Of a DNA stretch of 33,143 bases, positions 23,265 through 31,400 are shown in pieces; position 1 is the first letter of the stretch, and every line of letters begins with the position of its first letter. The notes below the pieces were generated by a model, which worked only from the letters and a program-made list of their open reading frames with translations, ran no database searches and had not been told where the DNA came from. The stretch covers positions 1 to 33,143 of the forward strand of contig JBEKZL010000183.1 of assembly GCA_049509915.1 (NCBI GenBank), written 5' to 3'. Origin of the DNA: JBEKYD01 sp049509915. GTDB taxonomy: Bacteria > Acidobacteriota > Terriglobia > Bryobacterales > Bryobacteraceae. Both the position numbers and the translations under genes were made by a program.

Positions 23265-23599
23265 GGCGTGCTTTTGCAATTACGAATCGCGTAATCTCGA
23301 TCCGGACGGCAACCGCTCCGCTCACGGTCGTGGCCCGGTTTGATACCCTTTCAGAGCCGCGGCCGTCAGGGCGCGGCCGGCACGGGAATATGTCACCGTA
23401 ATTCCGAACATGAGTACTTAGGCTGCGAGTGACTCATCAGCCACGGTGTGTGCCATTCGCTCTCAGCCGCACTAATGCGGATTTGGATAATTAGCGCCGA
23501 AATTACGATTGTCGTATAACATATAGGGCGGCAAGAAAAAGCGGCGCCTGTAGTGGAAAACGGTGGCCGCGGGTCTTAGAGCATGGAGGCCTTCGATTC
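23265..23599. other. 335-base intergenic region
   Basis: No gene was found here. It contains the REP-like inverted repeat at 23308-23380 and, nearer the outer-membrane gene, an AT-richer stretch with TATAAC (23515-23520) that could be a -10 element; the only -35 candidate, TTAGCG (23491-23496), is weak. A GGAGG at 23585-23589 is the likely ribosome-binding site for the GTG start at 23600. Confidence 0.5.
23308..23380. repeat. REP-like intergenic inverted repeat, copy B
   Basis: Left arm GGCAACCGCTCCGCTCACGG... to CGGTT (23308-23340) and right arm GAGCCGCGGCCGTCAGGGCG... (23354-23380) are imperfect inverted copies separated by about 13 bases, so the transcript could fold into a long GC-rich hairpin. 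The left arm starts with the same 12 bases as copy A at 9191. Both lie downstream of a + strand gene. Confidence 0.55.
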
Positions 23600-24256
23600 G
23601 TGCGTTTCAGCTATTGGGTGGCAACCGGTATCATAAGCGCCTGTGTTTGCCGTGGACAGTCGCTCTCCATCGGCGTCACTGGCGGGGGGCGCCCCACCGA
23701 TAACGTGATCGGCGCTACGCCTGAATCGAGACGGTACGTCGTCGGGCCCATGGTGGAGCTGCGTCTGCCCTGGAATCTTGCCGTCGAGGTGGACGCGCTC
23801 TACCATCGGAACGGCTTTCTGACCGGAAACAGCAACTTCGCGGGCTCCATCGTCGAAAGCGAGCGCGCAAACTCCTGGGAGTTCCCGATGCTGTTCAAGT
23901 ACAAACTCGCGGTGCCCAAGGTCAAGCCCTTCGTCGAGGTGGGACTGGCGCCGCGCACCATCTCCGGGACGATTTCGGAATCCGGCTTTGCTGTCGACAT
24001 CATGACCGACCAGCGGACGCCTTTCAGCAGGGTTGTAAGAACCAACTGGAACGGCAGCTTTGGAATCGTGACGGGCGGCGGCGTCCAGTTCGGGGTGGGC
24101 CGTTTGCGGCTGTCGCCCGAGGTTCGCTATACGCACTGGACCAGTGCGCCAATCGGCGGGACCTTCGGCGACGGACCATCGTATTACGGCACTCAGGAAC
24201 AAGTGGACGTGCTGCTCGGAATTGGTTGGAGGGTTCGACAGAGCAGTCCCGATTAG
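23600..24256 (+). CDS. Outer-membrane beta-barrel-type protein
   Basis: 218 residues from GTG 23600. A hydrophobic N-terminus (YWVATGIISACVCRGQS) serves as signal peptide. The mature protein is built of alternating strands with aromatic and small residues typical of 8-stranded barrels: LSIGVTGGGRPTDN, RYVVGPMVELRLPWNLAVEVDA, WEFPMLFKYKLAV, KPFVEVGLAPR, NGSFGIVTGGGVQF and LSPEVRYTHW, with a final strand VDVLLGIGWRVRQ. This matches the general OMP_b-brl/OmpW-like pattern. It is probably a small outer-membrane barrel; ligand unknown. Its stop overlaps the stop of the opposite-strand HEAT gene by three bases, so the two genes end tail to tail. Confidence 0.75.
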   Translation: MRFSYWVATGIISACVCRGQSLSIGVTGGGRPTDNVIGATPESRRYVVGPMVELRLPWNLAVEVDALYHRNGFLTGNSNFAGSIVESERANSWEFPMLFKYKLAVPKVKPFVEVGLAPRTISGTISESGFAVDIMTDQRTPFSRVVRTNWNGSFGIVTGGGVQFGVGRLRLSPEVRYTHWTSAPIGGTFGDGPSYYGTQEQVDVLLGIGWRVRQSSPD

Positions 24257-25251
24257 CGTGACGGGCTGTTGGGATTGTCTTTGGGAGCCTCATTGATCCG
24301 CCGTAAGGAGCGAAGCGCGTTTCGCCGGACCAGCGGATTCGGGTCTTGCACTAATTCGCGCAGAACGCCGGTGAAGAGCGTTTCGCCCGTTCGCCCCATA
24401 ACCCACGCGGCAGCGGCTCGATGGAGCGCCTCCGGACCGCGGGCCATTTCGCTCACGTAGTCGATGACGTCTCGTGTCTCTCCCAAGAAATATAAACCGA
24501 GAAGCGCATTACCTATCACACGGGGATTCGTATCCCCCAAAGCCCGCCGGTACAGCGGGCGATAGTCGCTGGTTGTGGAGTTCCAAAGGCCCTCCAAGAA
24601 GTTGGCCCGGACGCGGGCATCTTCATCCCCCATCAGTCGGCCCATGATGCGTTGTGCGGGCATCATCCGCCCGAACATAATCGCCGCTTTCGACCGAATG
24701 CGGCTGTCGGGGTCCCGCAGGAACTGAATCAGCACGGGGATTACCCGCCCGCCGCTGCTAAGCTTCTCCAAAACCGCCATGCCACGCTGGCGCACTTGCT
24801 CGGTCATCTGATCGTCGGTGAGCAGAGTCCTCGCGAAACGCACATCGAACCCGGGTTCATGCCGCGACAGCGTATCGGCGACGCAGACTGAAGCGCCCAG
24901 AGAGGTGGCCGGATCACAGAGCTTCGCGATCGTCTCGTCGCATCTGCTCAACAGGCCCGCTAGAAGACGGGTGGCCTCCCCCCAGCGTCCCGCCCCGCAC
25001 AGTGGTAGCACCGTCTCCACCACCTGCTGCGGCGCTTTGGCAGCCAATTCGCGAATGTTTCGCCCCGCCATAGTCGGGTTCGCGCTGTAACGCGTCAACC
25101 AATAGACGACTTCTTCCGCCACATCACCCGGGTGTGCAACCAAGGCGGTTTCCGCTGAAGGCGGGGGACTTCCCGCCGCAGGTTTGAGCTCGCGGTTTCC
25201 ACGCAGTTTGATGAGCACCGGTTCTAACCGTCCTATCCACGTCGGGGTCAC
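24253..25251 (-). CDS. HEAT-repeat protein
   Basis: 332 residues from GTG 25251, the only usable start before an upstream stop. The first 40 residues are variable; the rest is a chain of helical repeats such as VIPVLIQFLRDPDSRIRSKAAIMFGRM, DEDARVRANFLEGLWNS, DTNPRVIGNALLGLYFLG and DPNPLVRRNALRSLRRI, the classic HEAT pattern with its conserved Asp-Pro-x-x-x-Val-Arg turns. No signal peptide or catalytic residue is seen, so it is a likely cytoplasmic scaffold. The 3' end overlaps that of the outer-membrane gene. Function is unknown, and nothing nearby points to a partner. Confidence 0.8.
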   Translation of the reverse strand: MTPTWIGRLEPVLIKLRGNRELKPAAGSPPPSAETALVAHPGDVAEEVVYWLTRYSANPTMAGRNIRELAAKAPQQVVETVLPLCGAGRWGEATRLLAGLLSRCDETIAKLCDPATSLGASVCVADTLSRHEPGFDVRFARTLLTDDQMTEQVRQRGMAVLEKLSSGGRVIPVLIQFLRDPDSRIRSKAAIMFGRMMPAQRIMGRLMGDEDARVRANFLEGLWNSTTSDYRPLYRRALGDTNPRVIGNALLGLYFLGETRDVIDYVSEMARGPEALHRAAAAWVMGRTGETLFTGVLRELVQDPNPLVRRNALRSLRRINEAPKDNPNSPSR

Positions 25252-25431
25252 CGTTCCACGATGAATGGCGCGGCCCTTGTCTTACCCTTACTATCGGCTG
25301 CTGCGGGTGGGAAATATAGCGTGGCTGCGCTTTTTCGGTCACCGACCCCCGAAACTTGTGCTTCATCGCGGCGCCCGTCCCGGCCGATCGCGAAACAAGC
25401 ATTTACCGAGCGAACCCAGTCTCGGACGTAA

Positions 25432-25445
25432 TTAGTTGAAACTAA
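25432..25445. promoter_or_regulatory. Short perfect palindrome, possible operator
   Basis: TTAGTT-GA-AACTAA is a 6-base perfect inverted repeat in an AT-rich island of the 280-base gap between the HEAT gene and the metallo-hydrolase gene. No promoter elements could be tied to it, and the gene downstream of it on the + strand is none, so operator function is weakly supported. Confidence 0.2.
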
Positions 25446-25531
25446 GCCTATTGCAGGCCCGGAGACCGAACCCGCGGCGCCCGGCCGGTGGCTTGGCCGG
25501 GAGCTGAAAGCCGATCAGGACCCCCGGCCCC

Positions 25532-26542
25532 TCAACGCTTGGTGTAGGTCTTCTCGAATTTGTTGCGGCTGTTGTAGACCGTGAAGGTGCCGTCTTTCTG
25601 GGCAGTCACGCGGATCCATTTACCTTCGCAGTTGGCGTCCAAGTTGGCGATGAAGGTGTCGGGCGAGTTGTGCTGCTTGTCGGTATCGATGGCGTAGTGC
25701 AGTTGCCAGAAATCGATCAGGCCGCGGGTATCGCGCACAATTTGCCAGACCTCGGGATTTCCGCCTTTGTGCGGCCCGTTGTTCATGAGCGCCACGCGGG
25801 GAGAAATGGCATGCACGAAAGGCAGCGAATTGGAGGGATCGGTGCCGTGGTGGGAGACCAGGAACAAATCCACCGGGCCGATGCGATTGTCGGGGCAGAC
25901 GAGGTCGTATTCATGGTCTTTGGTGAGGTCGCCCATGTCGATCGCGCGGAAGTCGCCGTAGGCGATGAGTATGCCGATCGAACGGCCGTTTTCGGTGGTG
26001 TCGGCGGCGGGGCGGGCGAAGCCCTGGCACTCGGGCGTGGGTTGGCCGGCGCCGGCCAGGGGCGACCCGATGACGTCGCCATTGGCCGACAGCACCTTTA
26101 CATCGAGGCCCTTTACCGGGATGGTATCGCCCGGCTTGACGGTGATGCGCTCGCCTTTGCGAGCAGCGCTGAGATATTCCTGAAACAGGATTTCCGCGTC
26201 TTTGCCCTTTTCCGACTGCGGACCGTGGTCGACGAAATGAAGGATGGGCAGCGCCTGGGAAAGCTGAAAGATGCCGCCCACGTGGTCGAGGTGGTAATGG
26301 GTGACGACCAGGTAGTCGATTCTCTTGACGCCGGCGGCCTTGGCGGCGGCCGCGATGCGCTCCGAATCGCGGTGGTTGTTGTCGGGGAACCCGGTATCCA
26401 CCAACATGGAATCGCCACTCGGAGTCACAAATAAGGTCGCCTGCCCGCCCTCCACGTCGATCGAATAAATCTCCAGGTTCCTGGCCGCCGCTAGAGTTAT
26501 GGCTCCGGCCAGCAATAAGAATCCGATGTTCGCCGTTCTCAT
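25532..26542 (-). CDS. Exported metallo-beta-lactamase-fold hydrolase (ComEC C-terminal-like)
   Basis: 336 residues with a signal peptide (IGFLLLAGAITLAAA). The fold is the MBL type seen in the C-terminal domain of ComEC: IYSIDVEGGQATLFVTPSGDSMLVDTG, the metal motif THYHLDHVGG (H82, H84, D86, H87), AIDMGDLTKDHEYDLV, and VSHHGTDPSNSL. ComEC-type domains are linked to DNA processing at the cell surface, but stand-alone exported versions have other or unknown substrates. No channel domain is present. The gene is divergent from the dicarboxylate transporter, with 126 bases between them. Family call is firm; substrate is unknown. Confidence 0.87.
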   Translation of the reverse strand: MRTANIGFLLLAGAITLAAARNLEIYSIDVEGGQATLFVTPSGDSMLVDTGFPDNNHRDSERIAAAAKAAGVKRIDYLVVTHYHLDHVGGIFQLSQALPILHFVDHGPQSEKGKDAEILFQEYLSAARKGERITVKPGDTIPVKGLDVKVLSANGDVIGSPLAGAGQPTPECQGFARPAADTTENGRSIGILIAYGDFRAIDMGDLTKDHEYDLVCPDNRIGPVDLFLVSHHGTDPSNSLPFVHAISPRVALMNNGPHKGGNPEVWQIVRDTRGLIDFWQLHYAIDTDKQHNSPDTFIANLDANCEGKWIRVTAQKDGTFTVYNSRNKFEKTYTKR

Positions 26543-26668
26543 CGACCGAATCGTAACACGCCCGGTGCCTGGCAGGGGGAAAGAGGCTGCGAAGAGGCGG
26601 GACGCAGACGCGGGCGTTTTGCCTTACCATTGTTATTCCTCGCCGCCGCCGATAGAAGAGCCAGCGCC

Positions 26669-28012
26669 ATGCCAACGCCGCCCCAGCCGACACCGCGAAG
26701 GTTTTATCGCACCCTTTATTTTCGTGTAATTGCCGGAATTTTTCTGGGCGTCGTACTGGGCGTGGTGTCCCCAGCGACGGCCGGCAAGATGGAACCGCTC
26801 GGCACCGGCTTTATCAAATTGATCCGTATGATGATTGGTCCGGTCATCTTTTTTACGGTGGTGGTGGGGATCGCCAGCATCGGCGATATGCGCAAACTGG
26901 GCCGCGTCGGGGTGAAGGCCCTGCTCTACTTTGAAGTGGTCACTTCGGTGGCGCTCGCGATCGGACTGGCGGTGGTCAATGTGATTCAACCGGGCGCCGG
27001 GATGAACGTGGACGCCAGCAAACTGGACGCCAGGGCAATCCAGTCCTACGCCGCACAGGGACAGCACCTGAGCTCGGTCGATTTCCTGATGAACATCATC
27101 CCCAAGACGTTCATCGGGGCTTTTGCGGACGGTGAAATCCTGCAGGTATTGTTGCTCGCCATCCTGGTCGGGCTGGCGCTGGCCGCACTCGGACAAGCGA
27201 AGGCGCTGGTGGCGGGCTGCGACCGGATTGCCCACCTGATGTTCGGCGTGATCGGACTGATTATGCAGGCCGCGCCCATCGGGGCGTTTGGAGCCATGGC
27301 GTTTACGGTGGGCCACTACGGCCTGAAGACACTGATCCCGCTCGCCAAGCTGATGGCTTGCGTGTATATCACCAGCGTCGCGTTTGTATTCGTCGTGCTC
27401 GGAGCGATCGCCCGGATGCACGGCTTCAGCGTTTGGAAGTTCGTCAAGTATATCAAGGAGGAGCTTCTCATCGTGCTGGGCACCTCGTCCTCGGAATCGG
27501 TGCTGCCGCGGATCATGGTCAAGATGGAGGCGCTGGGCTGCTCGAAATCGGTGGTCGGCCTGGTGATCCCCTCCGGTTATTCCTTCAACCTGGACGGCAC
27601 TTCGATTTACCTGACAATTGCGGCCATTTTTGTGGCACAGGCCACCAACACGCATTTGACCGGCGCCGAGGAGGCCTTCCTGCTGCTGATCCTGATGCTC
27701 AGCTCCAAAGGGGCGGCGGCGGTGACCGGAGGAGGGTTCATCACTCTGGCGGCGACCTTGCAAGCGGTTGGAACCGTCCCCATGGCCGGGCTTACCTTGC
27801 TGCTGGGGGTGGACCGGTTCATGTCGGAAATGCGCGCGCTGACCAATCTGGTGGGCAACGGCGTGGCAACGATCGTGGTCGCCCGGTGGGAGAAGGAACT
27901 CGACGCGGACCGCATGAAACGGGTATTGGATGGCCAGGCGGAAATCGACGACAACCTGCTGGAGGCGGTGACGGCCATCGAGCCGGTTCCTTTCCTCGAC
28001 CAGTCCGAGTGA
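26669..28012 (+). CDS. dctA: Dicarboxylate/proton-sodium symporter, DctA-like
   Basis: 447 residues, a SLC1/GltPh-type transporter with about eight membrane helices plus two hairpins. Signature segments: LIRMMIGPVIFFTVVVGI early on, hairpin 1 GTSSSESVLPR, the TM7 motif SGYSFNLDGTSIY, SKGAAAVTGGGFITLAATL (hairpin 2), and NLVGNGVATIVVARWEKELD at the C-terminus. The last two and the SSSESVLPR form are typical of DctA, which imports succinate, fumarate and malate, rather than of glutamate carriers. ATG 26669 was preferred to the upstream in-frame start because MPTPPQPTPRRFYRTLYF gives the usual short cytoplasmic N-terminus. No dctBD-type regulator is adjacent. Confidence 0.92.
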   Translation: MPTPPQPTPRRFYRTLYFRVIAGIFLGVVLGVVSPATAGKMEPLGTGFIKLIRMMIGPVIFFTVVVGIASIGDMRKLGRVGVKALLYFEVVTSVALAIGLAVVNVIQPGAGMNVDASKLDARAIQSYAAQGQHLSSVDFLMNIIPKTFIGAFADGEILQVLLLAILVGLALAALGQAKALVAGCDRIAHLMFGVIGLIMQAAPIGAFGAMAFTVGHYGLKTLIPLAKLMACVYITSVAFVFVVLGAIARMHGFSVWKFVKYIKEELLIVLGTSSSESVLPRIMVKMEALGCSKSVVGLVIPSGYSFNLDGTSIYLTIAAIFVAQATNTHLTGAEEAFLLLILMLSSKGAAAVTGGGFITLAATLQAVGTVPMAGLTLLLGVDRFMSEMRALTNLVGNGVATIVVARWEKELDADRMKRVLDGQAEIDDNLLEAVTAIEPVPFLDQSE

Positions 28013-28069
28013 CACCGCGGCTGGCCCTTTCAACCGGCTGACAGCGGTCGCCCGGGCGGAAACTCCGCA

Positions 28070-28435
28070 TCAGTAGGTCAAATTGAAGGCTTTCAAGGCA
28101 ATCTCGTCATTGCTTGGAACGCTAAAGCCGAACTTCCCGCGCACCGCTCCCTCGGGGAAATCCCACTTGTCGATCGCCACCCATTCGCGCTCGCGCAGCA
28201 CGCTGTGTACGATGCCGGACGGGGTGATATCGATATTGATGCCGATGTCGCCTTTCCGGTCGAGACCGTGTGGCTTCTTCACCTGGTCGCTACGAGAGCC
28301 GCCGGCCACCATCGTGCGGATGAAGTTCTTATTGTCCAGTTGGAACAGCCAGTAGTGGCTCGGATCGCGGAACCCGAGCACCCATTCGGTGCGCTTTCCC
28401 TTCACCGACTGTCGGAGCCGGCACAATATCTCCAC
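28070..28435 (-). pseudogene. Detached C-terminal domain of the Ser/Thr kinase
   Basis: This 121-codon frame begins with EILCRLRQSVKGKRTEWVLGF and continues with FRDPSHYWLFQLDNKNFIRT and KWDFPEGAVRGKFGFSVPSNDEIALKAFNL. This is the pattern of a beta-sandwich (3-keto-disaccharide-hydrolase/concanavalin-like) domain, whose first half (FTLEDWRKTAGWTLDQGVLRRR) ends the kinase frame immediately upstream. Removing one base from the G4 run (CCCC on the + strand, 28435-28438) would join them. The domain is therefore the intended C-terminus of the kinase, not a separate gene. The GTG that could start it has no convincing ribosome-binding site. Confidence 0.7.
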
Positions 28436-31400
28436 CCCGCCGCCGCAACACGCCTTGGTCCAGGGTCCAGCCGGCGGTCTTCCGCCAGTCTTCCAAAGTG
28501 AACGCGCGCGGAGCCGGCGCGGAAACGTTGGCCACCGGTTTGAGCGCCAGAGTCGCGGTCACGGTACGATTAGCGGCTACCCGCACGGTGGCCGTGCCAT
28601 CCTGATAGCGCGGCGCCGATCCGGTGACCGTGTAGTTGCCTTCTATCACACTCGCGCTGCCTCCGTCGACTTCGCGATCCCTGGCTTCTCCCTCGCGCCG
28701 GATGCGCACGTGAGCGTCGGCGGGATTGACATCGATCCGCAGCGTACCTAGAAGGCTCTCGAGCGCGCCTTCGATCGCCACCGTCTTTCCGGGAGCGAAC
28801 GTCTGCTCGCTCTCGAGCGGCTTGAATTGGTCGTGCCGCACCTCGACCGAATGTTTGCCGGCTTCAAGACCGGTGGCCGAAAACTCGCCATCGGCGCCGG
28901 TGCTCCCGATGCGGTTCCCGTCCAGCAGCACCTCGCTGCCCGGCGGGGTATGCTGAACCACCAGAACCGCCTTCTGCGCCGCCAGCACGAACTCCGCCTT
29001 GATTTCCTGAAACGCGTGCAATTCCACCACCCGCTCAATGGGCGTGAAGCCGTCCTTCTGCACCCGGACGGTATACTTCCGCGGCGGCAGATAAACCAGC
29101 AGGTGTCCGTGTTCGGTGCCGCGCTGGTAGTTGCCATTGATGAAGACATCGGCATGGTCTTCGCTGGCGGCGATGTTCAGCACACCCATATTCGCGCCGG
29201 TCAGCAGCGATGCGTAGACCGCGCCGGTGGGCTGGGACTCGAAAACCATCTTGTCGTGTTGCCCGGTCGGCCCGTCGAGGATCAATTCGTGCGAGCCCGC
29301 TGCCAGGTCCCTAAACTCGAGGCTGCCGGCGCCGGGATTGCCGGCCGATTTTCCATCCAGTTTAGCCTGAAACCCGGCCATGCTGCCGTATAAGTGCGCC
29401 TCGGACCCGGCCGCCGCCAGCACGAATGCGCGCAGGTTGGTGGCTTGAATCGGGCCGGCCAGGCTGGGTATCTGGCCGGCTGCGATCTGGAGCGTGAAGG
29501 ACGCCGCCGAGTTGCCGCCCTTCACCGCGATCTCGTGCGTGCCCGCGGTCAGGTCGCTGGTCTCGGCCGCCCCGCCCTGGATGGGACGCGCCGCCGCCCC
29601 ATCCACCTGGATCGAACCTTCGGCAAGATCGGTCGAGATGGCCAGGCGCGGCATCAGCGGCTGCAGTGTCAAAACGACGGGCGAGGAGGACGACGGGCTC
29701 TGGTCCGTCCCGACGGTGAAGTTCGCGCTCGCTGGCCGATAGCCGTCCAGGCGGGCCTCCGCCAGATAGCTGCCCGCGCCCAATTCCACTTCGCACGCCG
29801 ACGCGCCGCACGGTTTTCCGTTCACTTCGATCTCGGCCGCGGCGGGCGATGCCATCACCCGGACCTTGAACTTGCCGGCGATCGCCGAGGCTTCCGGCTT
29901 GTGGCGGCGGGCGATGGCGACACCGGCAATCACCACCAACAGAACTCCCATGAACGCCACCGCACCCTGCAAAACGCTCTTCCGATAAGCCGGCGTCCAC
30001 CCAGCCGCCAAGACTCTTCGCCATGGCGGGACGGGCGCTTGTGGAGAAGGCGGTGGCCCTGCCGGCGGCGGCGCCGGCGGAGCCGGAAACGGAATCGTCT
30101 CCTCGCCCGCGGGCAACGGGAAGCTGAACGGTGGCGCCACTGCCGGGCCGGGCTTCTCGGTGGCGACTCGTGGAGGCGCCGGCGCCGCCGGCTCGGGCGG
30201 CGGTGTGGGCAACCCCGCGGGCGGCGCCACGGGTGGGGGAGCTTTTTCCACCGCGTCCTGCTTCAGCAATTGGGCAGCTTCCAGCGGGTCGCGCGGACGG
30301 GTGAGCTGGCGATCCGCTTCCACTTTGGCTCTCTGCAAGGTCGCCTGCAGCTGCTGCAGCCGCGGCTCGTTGGGATAGGCGCCGAGCCCCTGTCCGGCCA
30401 CCGCCAGCGCTCCATCGATGTCGCCCTCGGTCTGCAACCGGCGGGACTGCGACAGGCACCAGGCAATGAAGTCGTCCCGCTTGCGGTCGGCGATTCGGCT
30501 GGCCAGGCTTTGCGCCAGCGCGTGCTTCGGCTCCAGCTCCAACACTTCCCGCACGGCTCCGTCGGCGGCCTCCCATTCGGAATCCACCAGCCGCCGCGCC
30601 CGGTCCAGAAGAGAATTCATGAGCACGGTTCGGATCACGACATTGCGGGGATCCAGTTGGTACCCCTCGCGGAGCGCATCGAGTGCCTGTTCGGGAGCGT
30701 GCTTTTCGCCGAGTTCGCGGGCGCGGTCCAGGCACGCCAGGGCCTGAAACCCCCGTTCCCGGTTCTTGCGCACCAGCTTTTCGAGCTCCAGCAGTTCCGC
30801 CTCGCCCGGGAATTCGGCCAGCGCGCTCTCCACCGTTTGCATGGCGCGCTCGTAATCGCCGCCCTCCAGGTACTTATCCGCCTGCTCCACCCAGCGGGCC
30901 TTGGTGTTCTCGTGAGCCTGCTGGTCGCGCCGCTGCATCAGCCGCTGAATCTCGAACACCAGGCCCGGCTGCTGGTCGTGGATCGATTTCAGGATTTGCC
31001 ACTGGTCCAGGGCTTCGTTGAACTGGCCGCGATCTTCGAAAAAACGCGCCTTGGCGACGATCGAGTTCACCAGGTCCCGCTTGTCGCGCACCAGGCGCAT
31101 GGCCCGCCCGAAGTGCGATTCGCCGGGATAGAGCTTCAGCGCCTCCTCCAGAATGGCCGCCCGCTTGTCCAGGTCGGGCTCGGCTTCGACGCGCCGGTCG
31201 GTTTCCGCGATCACGGCCGACAGCTTTTGCCGCTGGCGCTCCTCCACGTCGAACTGCAAGGCCTGAAACAGGGCGTGGTTCGGGTATTTGGCCAGGTACT
31301 GGCGGCAGGTGGCGGAAGCGGCTTCGAAGTTGTCTTTGGAGAGGTTGCGGCGCGCTTCCTCATAGGAATTCTTCAGCGCGTTGTGCTCGGAGTGTACCTG

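Noticed and set aside
26633..28033. A 466-codon open frame antisense to dctA
   Set aside because: Composition is shadow-like (His, Gln, Arg rich) and no family is recognisable, while the sense frame is a full transporter.
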